The translations under genes and the position numbers were made by a program. Under the pieces are notes generated by a model. That model was not told the origin of the DNA, made no database searches, and worked only from the letters and a program-made list of their open reading frames with translations. A stretch of 36,955 nt of DNA from Levilactobacillus fuyuanensis. Its GTDB lineage: Bacteria > Bacillota > Bacilli > Lactobacillales > Lactobacillaceae. The stretch spans positions 1 through 36,955 of the forward strand of contig NZ_RHNZ01000023.1 of NCBI RefSeq assembly GCF_003946395.1. The letters run 5' to 3'. The number at the start of each line of letters is the position of its first letter. The first letter of the stretch is position 1. Positions 24,410 through 33,367 of the stretch are shown here, one piece after another.

Positions 24410-25429
24410 CTGTCACAAGAACAGACTGAAGCGCTCTTCAAGGTCATGGATGAATCAACCACGATCCTGCAAGAAGCACTAAGCACATCTTATTTGGATG
24501 CGTTCGTTGAGACGGGGGATAACCTGCTCAATGGCCAAGTTCAGGTAGAAGACGGTCAGCCAGATACGGAGACTGCAGCGAAGTTAACCAAGTTGTATGC
24601 CCAGGTCGACTGGCAAAGTGACGATGCCGAAACGGTTCGCCGGGCGGTTCAATTAGCCATGCTCAAAGCGATTCGAGTAGATGAGATTCAAGCTAACCAC
24701 CAACTGACACCGGACACGATTGCCTATATTATGGGGTATCTCGTGACTCGGTTGGAGAAGGATAAATCAGAATTAATTGTAACTGATCTGACGGTTGGGA
24801 CGGCTAACTTGTTAACGGCGGTGCTTTCACAACTCAAGGCAGTAGTTAAAGGTGATATCAAGGCGTATGGGGTGGACAATGATGATACGATGCTGGCCAT
24901 TGCGCAGACGTCGAGTGACCTTCAACGGCTACCGATTGAGTTGATTCATCAGGATGCCCTCGAGCAGTTGTTGGTGCCCGCAAGTGATCTGATTGTTGCC
25001 GACTTGCCAATTGGGTATTACCCGATTGACGAGAACGCGGCGAACTATCAGACCCGTGCGACGACTGGCCATTCGTTCGTGCATCACCTGATGTTGGAGC
25101 AAGCCCTGAATCAATTGAAGCCGGGTGGCGTTGGCGTATTCCTGGTACCTTCACAACTTTTCCAAACGGAAGAAGCGAAGGGCCTGTTAAAGTGGTTAGC
25201 GGGAAACGCCTATCTGCAAGGGTTATTGAACCTACCAAGTGAGCTCTTTATGAATGTTAACGCCCAAAAGGCTATTCTGATTTTACAGAAGCCGGGCGCT
25301 GGCGCGAAGCAGGTTGAACAAGTGATGTTGGGTGAGTTCCCATCATTTAAAGAACAATCAGCATTTCAAAAGTTTGTTGCGGAAATCGTCCAATGGGAAG
25401 AACAAAACCTGCTGACGGACCGCTCATAA
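24410..25429 (+). CDS. YtxK-like class I SAM methyltransferase, probable CTG start
   Basis: This protein of about 339 residues is an N6-adenine-methyltransferase-like enzyme of the type found between comG and ackA in Bacillus (ytxK) and lactobacilli. The SAM-binding motif I is around DLTVGTANLLTAVLSQL, the acidic motif II around GVDNDD, and the catalytic motif is DLPIGYYP, a degenerate DPPY/NPPF. It has no target-recognition domain and no restriction partner, so a housekeeping role is more likely than restriction-modification. The start is unusual: AAGGAGG (24394-24400) lies 9 bases before CTG (24410), and no ATG, GTG or TTG in frame fits this site. GTG at 24377 is upstream of the site, and the next ATG is at 24446. 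ackA follows after 17 bp. Confidence 0.88.
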   Translation: MSQEQTEALFKVMDESTTILQEALSTSYLDAFVETGDNLLNGQVQVEDGQPDTETAAKLTKLYAQVDWQSDDAETVRRAVQLAMLKAIRVDEIQANHQLTPDTIAYIMGYLVTRLEKDKSELIVTDLTVGTANLLTAVLSQLKAVVKGDIKAYGVDNDDTMLAIAQTSSDLQRLPIELIHQDALEQLLVPASDLIVADLPIGYYPIDENAANYQTRATTGHSFVHHLMLEQALNQLKPGGVGVFLVPSQLFQTEEAKGLLKWLAGNAYLQGLLNLPSELFMNVNAQKAILILQKPGAGAKQVEQVMLGEFPSFKEQSAFQKFVAEIVQWEEQNLLTDRS

Positions 25430-25446
25430 AAGGAGAAAATTACCAA

Positions 25447-26637
25447 ATGGGAAAATCATTAGCAATTAACGCCGGAAGTTCTACGTTAAAGTTCAAATTA
25501 TTCCAAATGCCAGAAGAATCAGTGATCGCTGAAGGTGCCATTGACCGGATCGGTCTGGGTAACTCTTTGGTTGAAATCAAGTATGGTGATGGCGAAAAGT
25601 ACAAGACGACCCAAGATGTTAACGATCACAAGGAAGCTATCCAATTAATGTTGGATCAACTGACTAAGTTGGAAATTATCACCGACTTCAACGAAATTAC
25701 GGGGATTGGTCACCGGGTCGTTGCCGGTGGTGAAGAGTTCAAGGACTCCGCCGTTATTGATGACGATGTTTTACAAAAGATCAAGGACTTGGCTGAATAT
25801 GCACCACTGCATAACCCAGCCGCTGCCATGGGGATCGAAGCCTTCAAGAAGATCTTGCCTAACGTATTGAGTGTGGCTGTCTTCGATACGTCCTTCCACA
25901 CGTCCATGCCAGAAGTGAACTACATGTACTCTATTCCTTACGAATACTACGAAAAGTTCGGTGCCCGTAAGTACGGTGCCCACGGAACGAGTCACCGTTA
26001 CGTGGCCAATCGTGCCGCTGCTATGTTGGGCAAGCCCCTCAAAGATCTGAAGTTGATCACGATGCACATTGGTGCTGGTGGGTCAATCACGGCTATCAAG
26101 GATGGCAAGTCATACGATACTTCCATGGGCTTCACGCCACTGGCCGGTATCGAAATGGCTACCCGTTCTGGGGATATCGATGCTTCCTTAGTCGCTTACC
26201 TGATGGAAAAGTTGAACATCGACAAGCCTAGCGACATGATCAACATCTTGAACAAGAAGTCTGGTCTGGTAGGGGTTTCCGGTGTTTCCGCTGATATGCG
26301 TGAACTAGAAGCCGTTCAAGACAAGAACCACCGTGCCAAGTTGGCTCGGGACATGTTCATTAACCGGATCGTGCGTTACGTGGGGGCTTACCTCGCTGAA
26401 TTGGGTGGCGCTGACGCCATCGTCTTCACTGCCGGTGTGGGTGAAAATGACATCATGATCCGTCAAGAAGTCGCTGACAAGTTGACTTACTTTGGTATTG
26501 GTGTTGATCCAGAAAAGAACAACATTCGTGGGGTTGAACGTGACCTGAGTGTTGCCGGTTCTAAGATCAAGACGCTCTTGATTCCTACCGATGAAGAGTT
26601 AATGATCGTTCGTGACATCGAACGTTTACGTAAATAG
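25447..26637 (+). CDS. ackA: Acetate kinase
   Basis: This 396-residue enzyme converts acetyl phosphate and ADP to acetate and ATP, the energy-gaining end of the phosphoketolase pathway in heterofermentative lactobacilli. It belongs to the ASKHA fold. Visible signatures are NAGSSTLKF (8-16, with N8), HRVVAGGEEF (R90), VFDTSFH (D147), YGAHGTSHR (H179) and HIGAGGSI (207-214), and near residue 325 FTAGVGEND. The length is normal. AAAGGAGAA precedes the ATG at 25447, 17 bp after the methyltransferase stop, so they may be co-transcribed. The 3' end has a strong terminator. It is in the same layout as ytxK-ackA of Bacillus. Confidence 0.97.
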   Translation: MGKSLAINAGSSTLKFKLFQMPEESVIAEGAIDRIGLGNSLVEIKYGDGEKYKTTQDVNDHKEAIQLMLDQLTKLEIITDFNEITGIGHRVVAGGEEFKDSAVIDDDVLQKIKDLAEYAPLHNPAAAMGIEAFKKILPNVLSVAVFDTSFHTSMPEVNYMYSIPYEYYEKFGARKYGAHGTSHRYVANRAAAMLGKPLKDLKLITMHIGAGGSITAIKDGKSYDTSMGFTPLAGIEMATRSGDIDASLVAYLMEKLNIDKPSDMINILNKKSGLVGVSGVSADMRELEAVQDKNHRAKLARDMFINRIVRYVGAYLAELGGADAIVFTAGVGENDIMIRQEVADKLTYFGIGVDPEKNNIRGVERDLSVAGSKIKTLLIPTDEELMIVRDIERLRK

Positions 26638-26646
26638 ATTGATGAG

Positions 26647-26679
26647 ACATCCTCTCGGAATTTCCGGGGGGATGTTTTC
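26647..26679 (+). terminator. Terminator of ackA
   Basis: ACATCCTCTCGG pairs with CCGGGGGGATGT (G-U pairs included), followed by TTTTCTTT. Confidence 0.85.
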
Positions 26680-26787
26680 TTTCACTTAAAGTTGAATAAT
26701 TATCATGTAAATGGAATTAAGTTGAATGGAATTCGTTTATACCAGTTGTTAGCGCTGTTTAGTTAGGCGAACTAACCAGCATTGGAA

Positions 26788-26816
26788 CTGGCATTGACCA
26801 GTCAGATGTGTATAAT
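26788..26816 (+). promoter_or_regulatory. Candidate promoter of the permease gene
   Basis: TATAAT at 26811-26816 is a consensus -10. The hexamer 17 bp upstream, CTGGCA, is a weak -35. It lies 26 bp before the start codon. Confidence 0.5.
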
Positions 26817-26841
26817 ATATTTCAACAAAGGGGAGATTAAG

Positions 26842-28239
26842 ATGAAAAAAAATCAATCGAATACCAATCAGGAATTTTCCCGGGGACTTCAGAGTCGGCA
26901 CGTCCAATTGATTGCTCTTGGGGGAACAATCGGGACGGGGCTGTTCTTGGGTGCCGGTCAATCCATTCATTTAGCTGGACCCTCCATTATTCTGGCTTAC
27001 CTCGCCACAGGAATCATGTGTTTCTTACTGATGCGTGCGCTGGGGGAATTGCTCCTGTCCGACTTGGAAGTGCACTCCTACATCGACTTCATCAAGCGGT
27101 ACCTTGGTGACAACATGAGCTTCGTTGCTGGGTGGACCTACTGGATCTGTTGGATCACGATTGCCATGGCCGAAGTTACCGCCGCCGGACAATACATGCA
27201 GTTCTGGTTCCCACACTTACCATCATGGGTGACGGCGTTGACGTTGCTAGCCATTCTGTTAGCCTTGAACTCCGTCACGGTCAGTGCATTTGGTGAAACG
27301 GAATTCTGGTTTGCTATTATTAAGATCGTAGCTATCGTGGCGTTGATCCTGGCCGGGGCCTATATGGTTGCCGTTCACTTCCCAACCCCCGTTGGTCATG
27401 CCAGTGTGACGAACTTGGCCAGCGGCGGATTCTTTGCCAACGGTGCAAAGGGCTTCTTCCTGTCCTTCCAGATGGTCCTGTTTAGTTTCGTTGGGATCGA
27501 AATGGTGGGGATGACCGCTTCCGAAACGGCTAACCCTAAGAAGGTCTTGCCAAAAGCCATTAACGAGATTCCCCTACGGATCATTCTGTTCTATCTCGGG
27601 TCACTGTTAGCACTGATGGCCATCTACCCATGGCAATCCATCTCGCCAACCAGCAGTCCCTTCGTTCAAGTCTTCAAGAACGTTGGGATTCAGTCGGCCG
27701 CTGCCGTCATTAACTTCGTTGTGTTGACGGCCGCCGCTTCAGCCTGCAACAGCTCGCTGTTTACGACCGGACGGATGCTCTTCTCCCTGACTTACGGTGG
27801 GGAAGGCCGTTTCTCTAAGCGAATGGGGACGCTATCTCGGGCGCAAGTGCCAACACACGCGCTGCGGTTCTCCACGCTGGTTATCGCCGTTTCCGTCTTT
27901 CTGAACTTTATCATTCCGGGCCACGTCTTTGCTTTTGTTTCCAGTATCGCCACAACCTGCTTCCTCTTTATCTGGGGAGCCATCGTCGTTGCGCACATCA
28001 AGTACAAGAAGCAACAGACGCCACTCGAACGCAGCAACAGCGCCTTCAAGATGCCATTCTTCCCACTGAGTGACTACTTCATCCTGGCCTTTCTCGGGAT
28101 GGTCGCCGTCGTCCTACTATTCCGGGTCGACACGTTAGTTGCTCTGATTGGGTCCATCCTCTGGCTAGTCGGCCTGAGCCTTGGCAAGCGATTTCGCGAC
28201 CAACGCGTAGCTACTAGCGCCATGGATTCTGATAAATAA
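26842..28239 (+). CDS. CycA-like amino acid permease
   Basis: This 465-residue APC-superfamily symporter of the amino acid transporter (AAT) family has 12 expected helices. The N-terminus has the family core HVQLIALGGTIGTGLFLGAG, then AGPSIILAYLATG and MRALGELLLSDLE. Recalled similarity is highest to the D-alanine/D-serine/glycine transporter CycA (GWTYWICW, EFWFAIIKIVAIVALI, and VINFVVLTAAASACNSSLFTTGRMLF). Exact substrates cannot be read off. ATG 26842 was chosen with AAAGGGGAG upstream; a longer frame from 26782 lies over the promoter. It is monocistronic. Confidence 0.88.
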   Translation: MKKNQSNTNQEFSRGLQSRHVQLIALGGTIGTGLFLGAGQSIHLAGPSIILAYLATGIMCFLLMRALGELLLSDLEVHSYIDFIKRYLGDNMSFVAGWTYWICWITIAMAEVTAAGQYMQFWFPHLPSWVTALTLLAILLALNSVTVSAFGETEFWFAIIKIVAIVALILAGAYMVAVHFPTPVGHASVTNLASGGFFANGAKGFFLSFQMVLFSFVGIEMVGMTASETANPKKVLPKAINEIPLRIILFYLGSLLALMAIYPWQSISPTSSPFVQVFKNVGIQSAAAVINFVVLTAAASACNSSLFTTGRMLFSLTYGGEGRFSKRMGTLSRAQVPTHALRFSTLVIAVSVFLNFIIPGHVFAFVSSIATTCFLFIWGAIVVAHIKYKKQQTPLERSNSAFKMPFFPLSDYFILAFLGMVAVVLLFRVDTLVALIGSILWLVGLSLGKRFRDQRVATSAMDSDK

Positions 28240-28247
28240 ATTACGTG

Positions 28248-28285
28248 GAAGCACCGCCAGAACACTGGTTGGTGCTTCTTTTTTT
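28248..28285 (+). terminator. Terminator of the permease gene
   Basis: GAAGCACC (28248-28255) pairs with GGTGCTTC (28271-28278), with CCAG/CTGG inside, followed by a long T-run. Confidence 0.9.
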
Positions 28286-28447
28286 CGTAGGAGACGAGAC
28301 CAGCGAAAATGAATGGGAAGTGCTACGATGAAAGTGGTGTTTATCTTTTAAAACGTGGATAATAGAGATGTGAATGCAACTGACTGGTGGCTGAGTTGAG
28401 AAGTAAGTACCAGTCACGAGATAAGGAAACTTAAATGAGGTGTAAAC

Positions 28448-29296
28448 ATGAAAACTGTTAAACTTGCGGGACAAGCCGTACCAGCTATTGGAATCGGAAC
28501 CTGGCACATGGGGGATGACCCAACACGGCGGGCGACGGAAATTGCGGCCATTCAAGCTGGCATCGCCGCTGGTGCCCGGGTGATCGATACCGCCGAGATG
28601 TACGGTTCTGGCCGGGCTGAGAGCTTGGTCGGCGAAGCCCTGCAGTCGGAGGACCGTGGCCAGCTCTTCTTGATTTCCAAAGTCTTACCGGAGAATGCGT
28701 CTAAGCGTCGCATGGAAGCAAGTCTGGACGCCAGCCTGCAACGATTGCGGACGGATCACGTCGATCTGTATCTCTATCACTGGCGGGGGAGTGTACCACT
28801 AGCTGAAACCGTGGCCGAACTACAACGCCTCCAACAGACTGGCAAGGTTCGGTCGTGGGGCGTTTCTAACTTTGATATTGCCGACCTACAGGAACTGTGG
28901 GCGCTTCCCGGTGGTGACCAGGCCGCAGCCAATGAGGACCTGTATCATTTGGGTAGCCGCGGGTTAGATTACGCGGTACTCCCGTGGCAAACCAATCACG
29001 ACCTGCCGCTGATTGCCTATTCACCAATTGCGCAGGGCGATTCGTGGGGCCAGCACCTGGCAACCAATGCCACGGTCAAACAGATTGCGGCGGCACGCGA
29101 CGTGACGGTCTACCAGGTACTCCTGGCGTGGGCGATTCGCAATCCCCAGACGTTGGCGATTCCACAGACCAGTTCGGTAGCCCACATGACCCAGAACATT
29201 GCGGCCGGTGAGTTGACCCTGACGTCCGCTGAATTAGCAGCGTTGGATCAGCAGTTCCCACGGCCGACGCAGAAGAAACCACTCGATATTATTTAA
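28448..29296 (+). CDS. Aldo/keto reductase
   Basis: This 282-residue NADPH-dependent oxidoreductase has an (alpha/beta)8 barrel. The catalytic tetrad can be placed: D47 and Y52 (VIDTAEMYG), K78 (LISKVLP) and H111 (LYLYHWRG). Other family marks are AGARVIDTA, VRSWGVSNFD and PLIAYSPIAQGD. The substrate is unknown. It starts at ATG 28448 with GAGGTG upstream. A metallophosphoesterase gene begins 16 bp after its stop, so the two probably share a transcript. Confidence 0.92.
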   Translation: MKTVKLAGQAVPAIGIGTWHMGDDPTRRATEIAAIQAGIAAGARVIDTAEMYGSGRAESLVGEALQSEDRGQLFLISKVLPENASKRRMEASLDASLQRLRTDHVDLYLYHWRGSVPLAETVAELQRLQQTGKVRSWGVSNFDIADLQELWALPGGDQAAANEDLYHLGSRGLDYAVLPWQTNHDLPLIAYSPIAQGDSWGQHLATNATVKQIAAARDVTVYQVLLAWAIRNPQTLAIPQTSSVAHMTQNIAAGELTLTSAELAALDQQFPRPTQKKPLDII

Positions 29297-29312
29297 GACG
29301 AGGAGTTATGAC

Positions 29313-29921
29313 ATGCAATACTTTACTTCAGATACACACTTTTTCCATAAAGATTTACTGGGCATGAATGATTTTGCACCGCGGCCATTTGCCAACGTGG
29401 ACGAAATGAACCAGACCATCATTGATAACTGGAATGCGCGCGTAGCCCCAACGGATACGGTTTATCACCTGGGTGACATTGCGTTATATTTCACCCGGCC
29501 AGCCATTAAATCCGATGAGGCCGTGGCAGACGTGTTGTCTCAACTGAATGGCCACCTGGAATTGATCAAGGGCAACCACGACAGTCGGGCCTTGTTCAAA
29601 TATCTGGCAGCGCACAACCCCATCGACCATGGGCAGGAAAAGTACACCTTCCACGACGTGGGCGCTCTGATCAAGTACGATCACCGGCAATACTATATGA
29701 CGCATTACCCCATGATGCTGGGCATTGTGAAGCAAATCGTCAATCTTCACGGCCATATTCACCACTATGCGGTCCCCGTCAAAGAGAACATCAACGTCGG
29801 TGTGGATACACCGGAGACCCGCTACCTCAAGGAACAGGTTCCATTTGGTACGCCATTCTCCACGAGCGAGATTGAAGAGATGGTTACTGGGAAGGCTAAG
29901 GAGTTTCAGGACAAGCAATAG
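29313..29921 (+). CDS. Calcineurin-like metallophosphoesterase
   Basis: This 202-residue cytoplasmic protein has all the dinuclear metal motifs: SDTHFFH (D7, H9), HLGDIA (D55), KGNHDS (N88, H89), MTHYPM (H131) and HGHIHH (H148, H150). It is of the short single-domain type. The substrate is unknown; such enzymes can be phosphodiesterases or nucleotide phosphatases. GAGGAG precedes the ATG. It is downstream of the aldo/keto reductase in one unit. No clear terminator follows, only the large fold-back sequence at 29985-30320. Confidence 0.9.
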   Translation: MQYFTSDTHFFHKDLLGMNDFAPRPFANVDEMNQTIIDNWNARVAPTDTVYHLGDIALYFTRPAIKSDEAVADVLSQLNGHLELIKGNHDSRALFKYLAAHNPIDHGQEKYTFHDVGALIKYDHRQYYMTHYPMMLGIVKQIVNLHGHIHHYAVPVKENINVGVDTPETRYLKEQVPFGTPFSTSEIEEMVTGKAKEFQDKQ

Positions 29922-29984
29922 GTTGGGAATACTAAGTAATTTTGTAGAACGTAATCGGTAGAAAATAATATGCGATAAAGGCAG

Positions 29985-30320
29985 TGCTTACAGACGTGTT
30001 AAATATTAGCATCCGGGGCTGGTCAAGCGGTCATGGTGCCTGATCTGCTGAAATTTTGGCTTTAGCCGAAGGTAGACTGGCAGAGCCCCGTGTCGGTGGT
30101 CTTGGCTGAGGTGTTTTCTCAGCCTAGTCCACTGGGCAGGAACGAGACTCATGGGTTACGAGGCTCGTTCCTGCCCTGAAGACCGCTTCTCAGGCTTCAG
30201 GTCTGCCTCACGGGGTGGCGCCAGTCTACCGCAGGCACTAACAGAAATTTCGATCAGCCCAAGGTAGCATTGCGCTTGACCGGGGCCCCTTGATGCCGTA
30301 GGATTAAACACAGTGTTAAG
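29985..30320. repeat. 335-bp imperfect palindrome, non-coding
   Basis: Almost the whole gap folds into one hairpin. From outside inwards the paired blocks are: CTTA/TAAG at the ends; GCATC (30009-30013) with GATGC (30292-30296); GGTCAAGCG (30021-30029) with CGCTTGACC (30273-30281); CTGATC (30040-30045) with GATCAG (30252-30257); GAAATTT (30050-30056) with AAATTTC (30245-30251); GGTAGACTGGC (30071-30081) with GCCAGTCTACC (30220-30230); and CCCCGTG (30086-30092) with CACGGGG (30209-30215). The apex is GGGCAGGAACGAG (30134-30146) with CTCGTTCCTGCCC (30164-30176). Side hairpins are GGCTGAG/CTCAGCC and CCTGAAG/CTTCAGG. It has no open frame. It may be a fold-back MITE or a structured RNA. Confidence 0.75.
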
Positions 30321-30335
30321 AGGAGCTAAGAGAGC

Positions 30336-31733
30336 ATGGAACAGATTACCATCCTGCATACGAATGACTTACATTCTCACTTTGAAAATTGGCCACGAAT
30401 TCGACGCTATTTGGCTACGGCCAAGGCTAGTGCCCAAGCGGCCGGCCACACCGTGTATACCTTCGATCTCGGGGATAACTTGGATCGCGTCCACCCCGTG
30501 ACGGAGGCCACCAATGGCCAGAAAAACGTGGAACTGATGAATCAGATTGGCTATGATGCCGTGACCATCGGGAACAACGAGGGCCTGAGCTATATGCGTC
30601 CACAGTTGGACCACCTCTACGACTATGCCAATTTTCCAGTGGTGCTGGGTAATCTGTTAACGAAAGATACCCATGAGCAGCCGAAATGGGCAATCGACCA
30701 CCGGATACTGACCACGGCAGCGGGCACGCGGGTTATGGTGCTGGGCTTAACGGCTCCGTACCAATTGACCTATCCGCTGGCGGGGTGGTTGCCAATCCAG
30801 GTCGACGAGGCCTTAACGCACCTGTTGACGACCTATGCCGCTGACTTTGATGTCTGCGTGCTGCTGTCCCATCTGGGCGTTGACGTCGACCGGCAGATTG
30901 CCAAGCGTTATCCGCAAGTCAACGTGATTATCGGTAGCCACACCCACCACTTATTTGTGAATGGGGAACAGGATCACCACAGTCTCTTAGCCGCGGCCGG
31001 AAAATTTGGCCGGTACGTGGGTAAGATTGAACTGACGGTGGATACCAAGCATGTGGTTAAGGCCGCAACGGCTAGCGTGGTGGAAACGGCTACCTTGCCG
31101 GAAGATCCAGCCGATGCCGCGGAAATTCAGGGGTTGCACGACCTGGGAACGGATATCTTGTCCGAGCAACGGGTCGCGGACTTACCAGTCACGATGGAAT
31201 CGGATCTGACCGGCCAACCGCGGCTGGTTCGCGAGGGGCTTCATGCCATTGCGGAGTACGCGGGCACCCAGGCGGCTATTTTAAATGCTGGGCTGTTTCT
31301 GGAGGACCTGCCGCGGGGTGTGGTCAATCAGAATCAGTTACACCAGATCTTACCGCATAACATGCACGTCATGACGGTCACCCTGAACGGGTACGACCTC
31401 TGGCGTTTGATCCAAGAATTCGAAATGGCACGGCTATTTCTGCGGCACTTCCACCAGAAGGGCATGGGCTTTCGGGGCAAAATTTTTGGGGAGATCAACT
31501 ACCTGGGAATTGCCTACGATCAACAGACCCATCAGGTCACGTGGCGGGGGGAAGCTCTGTCACCGAACCGGCAGTATAAGATCGCCGTATTGGATCACTA
31601 TTTATTCATTCCATTTTTCCCAACGATTTCTATCGTGGGGAAGAACGAGATACTATACCAAGACCTGTTACGGGAAGTGTTTGCCAAGTACCTGAGCACA
31701 CACTATCCCTTAGATAAAGACGAGAGAGGATGA
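30336..31733 (+). CDS. yunD: YunD-like bifunctional metallophosphatase/5'-nucleotidase
   Basis: This 465-residue protein has an N-terminal metallophosphoesterase domain: HTNDLHSH with D11 and H13, then DLGDNLD, TIGNNEG and GSHTHH. A 5'-nucleotidase C-terminal domain starts near 280-300 (LNAGLFLEDLPRG, then TVTLNGYDLWRL). The usual GNHE motif reads GNNEG, as I recall for YunD-type proteins. It lacks a signal peptide, so it is cytoplasmic. The substrate is not known, with nucleotides likely. The start at 30336 has GAGGAG 10 bases upstream, just after the fold-back sequence. It overlaps yutD by ATGA. Confidence 0.88.
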   Translation: MEQITILHTNDLHSHFENWPRIRRYLATAKASAQAAGHTVYTFDLGDNLDRVHPVTEATNGQKNVELMNQIGYDAVTIGNNEGLSYMRPQLDHLYDYANFPVVLGNLLTKDTHEQPKWAIDHRILTTAAGTRVMVLGLTAPYQLTYPLAGWLPIQVDEALTHLLTTYAADFDVCVLLSHLGVDVDRQIAKRYPQVNVIIGSHTHHLFVNGEQDHHSLLAAAGKFGRYVGKIELTVDTKHVVKAATASVVETATLPEDPADAAEIQGLHDLGTDILSEQRVADLPVTMESDLTGQPRLVREGLHAIAEYAGTQAAILNAGLFLEDLPRGVVNQNQLHQILPHNMHVMTVTLNGYDLWRLIQEFEMARLFLRHFHQKGMGFRGKIFGEINYLGIAYDQQTHQVTWRGEALSPNRQYKIAVLDHYLFIPFFPTISIVGKNEILYQDLLREVFAKYLSTHYPLDKDERG

Positions 31734-32560
31734 CGACGGTGGATCGCAAAGATTTAGAGGCACTAGTTGCCGAGCAACGAGAAAGCCGGGAGCCTGCGGC
31801 AGAGGTCGTGCGTGAAGATGATACGCACTTGACGATCAATGGCCACCCCTATGAAGTCGTGGCGAACGTCAGAGAAGGCTTTGATTTCGCCGAGTTTGCC
31901 CGTCGCTTCAGTACGATCTTAAGCAAATTTGATTATATTGTCGGCGACTGGGGCTTTGAACAACTACGGTTGAAGGGCTTCTATGCCGAAGACCGGGCTG
32001 GTGCTAAGCAAAATCAGATCGATGCTGTGCAGGATTATCTCTATGAGTCCTGCAACTTCGGTTGTGCTTACTTTATTCTGCATAACTTAGACGTTAAGGC
32101 GGCACCGAAACCACGGCGCAGTCGTTCGCGGCGGCGGAGTGGTAGTGGCAATAAGCCTGCCCAACAGAACCAAGGGCAGAGCCGGCCACAAAACAAGCAG
32201 AGCTCACAGCACCAGTCTGCCGAAAAGCCGGCGGCTAAGGCAACTAACGGTAACCGTGGTGGCAGCGGTCACAATCGTCATGCGGCGAACACGGCTAACA
32301 ATAAGCCAGCGACGACTAACAGTACAACGAACAATAACAACGGTAATAACAGTAATCACACTAGTAATAGTACGGCATCTAACGGGAGTCATCGGCGGCG
32401 TTCACGGCATTCACGCCATCGTAACAATACGAATCACCCGTATACTGAAGAACGACGCACCACGACACAGCCTAAGACCGACACTAGCAAGACGGTGACG
32501 GTCGCAACTGGTGGTCAGGGACGTCGGCACTTCACCATTCGGCAGAAAAAAGAGAATTAG
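31730..32560 (+). CDS. yutD: YutD family protein with low-complexity basic tail
   Basis: This protein has 276 residues. The first 125 residues are the YutD domain (LTINGHPYEVVANVREGFD, then YIVGDWGFEQLRLKGFY, then CNFGCAYFILHNL). Its function is unknown. The rest is a low-complexity tail: PRRSRSRRRSGSG, then Gln/Ser/Asn/Thr-rich sequence with runs such as NSTTNNNNGNNSN, then SHRRRSRHSRHRNN, ending in GRRHFTIRQKKEN. Basic and Asn-rich tails of this sort may bind nucleic acids, but that is inference. It overlaps yunD by ATGA, and yutF begins 12 bp after its stop with GGGAG upstream. Confidence 0.85.
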   Translation: MTTVDRKDLEALVAEQRESREPAAEVVREDDTHLTINGHPYEVVANVREGFDFAEFARRFSTILSKFDYIVGDWGFEQLRLKGFYAEDRAGAKQNQIDAVQDYLYESCNFGCAYFILHNLDVKAAPKPRRSRSRRRSGSGNKPAQQNQGQSRPQNKQSSQHQSAEKPAAKATNGNRGGSGHNRHAANTANNKPATTNSTTNNNNGNNSNHTSNSTASNGSHRRRSRHSRHRNNTNHPYTEERRTTTQPKTDTSKTVTVATGGQGRRHFTIRQKKEN

Positions 32561-32572
32561 GGAGAATTTGCA

Positions 32573-33367
32573 ATGAAAAATTATCAAGCCTATCTAATCG
32601 ACTTGGACGGCACCGTTTACGCGGGTAGCAAGCGTTATCCCAAGGCGAAGGCCTTCGTGGAACGGTTGCAGGCGGCCAAGGTGCCCTTTAAGTTTGTCAC
32701 AAATAACACGACGAAGTTACCCGTGGACGTTGTGGCAAACCTGGCGGATAACCACGACATTCACGTCAACACGGATAACGTCTATACGGCGGGCCTAGCG
32801 ACCGCGGACTTCTTGGACGAACGCGCTGGTGAGACCGGCAAGCGGACCGTTTACGTGGTCGGCGAAATTGGGTTGAACCAGGCGCTCGCAGCTAAGGGTT
32901 TCACGGTGGACGAGGAGCATCCTGAGTACGTAGTCGTGGGGCTTGATAGTGATGTGACCTATGAAAAATTTGCCAAGGCTATTCTGGCGATTCGCAGTGG
33001 GTCAACGTTTATTGGGACTAACTCGGATTCTAATATTCCTAAGGCCCGGGGACTAATGCCCGGCGCCGGTGCGTTGGTCGACCTCGTGCGCTATGCAACG
33101 CAGACGGAACCCATCTTTGTGGGGAAGCCGGAACCGATTATTTTGGAAAATTCTCTGGAATTGATGGGTGTCGCCCCTGAGGATGCTCTAATGGTGGGCG
33201 ACAACTACCAGACGGACATCCTCGCTGGGATTCATGCTGGGGTGGATACGCTCCTGGTCTACACGGGAGTCTCCACGCCGGAGCAGGTAGCCCAACAGGC
33301 CATTCAACCGACCTATACCATCCCGAACCTGGATCATTGGGACATCGAGGTGGGGCCAATTGACTAA
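32573..33367 (+). CDS. yutF: YutF-like HAD-superfamily phosphatase (NagD type)
   Basis: This 264-residue HAD subfamily IIA hydrolase has motif I DLDGTVYAG (D10, D12), motif II VTNNTTKLP (T43), the lysine motif GKPEPII, and motif III/IV MVGDNYQTDILAG. It is of the NagD/p-nitrophenylphosphatase group (TIGR01457-like), with a C2-type cap between motifs. The physiological substrate is unknown, probably a small sugar phosphate or nucleotide. It is part of the yunD-yutD-yutF unit also seen in Bacillus. It overlaps the next gene by 8 bp. Confidence 0.92.
   Translation: MKNYQAYLIDLDGTVYAGSKRYPKAKAFVERLQAAKVPFKFVTNNTTKLPVDVVANLADNHDIHVNTDNVYTAGLATADFLDERAGETGKRTVYVVGEIGLNQALAAKGFTVDEEHPEYVVVGLDSDVTYEKFAKAILAIRSGSTFIGTNSDSNIPKARGLMPGAGALVDLVRYATQTEPIFVGKPEPIILENSLELMGVAPEDALMVGDNYQTDILAGIHAGVDTLLVYTGVSTPEQVAQQAIQPTYTIPNLDHWDIEVGPID

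Noticed and set aside
24410-25429. Restriction-modification methyltransferase
   Set aside because: No target-recognition domain or restriction gene nearby; position between comG and ackA matches the conserved YtxK-type protein.
29484-29918. 144-residue minus-strand open frame under the metallophosphoesterase gene
   Set aside because: Fully antisense to a gene with all catalytic motifs; it shows no family features.
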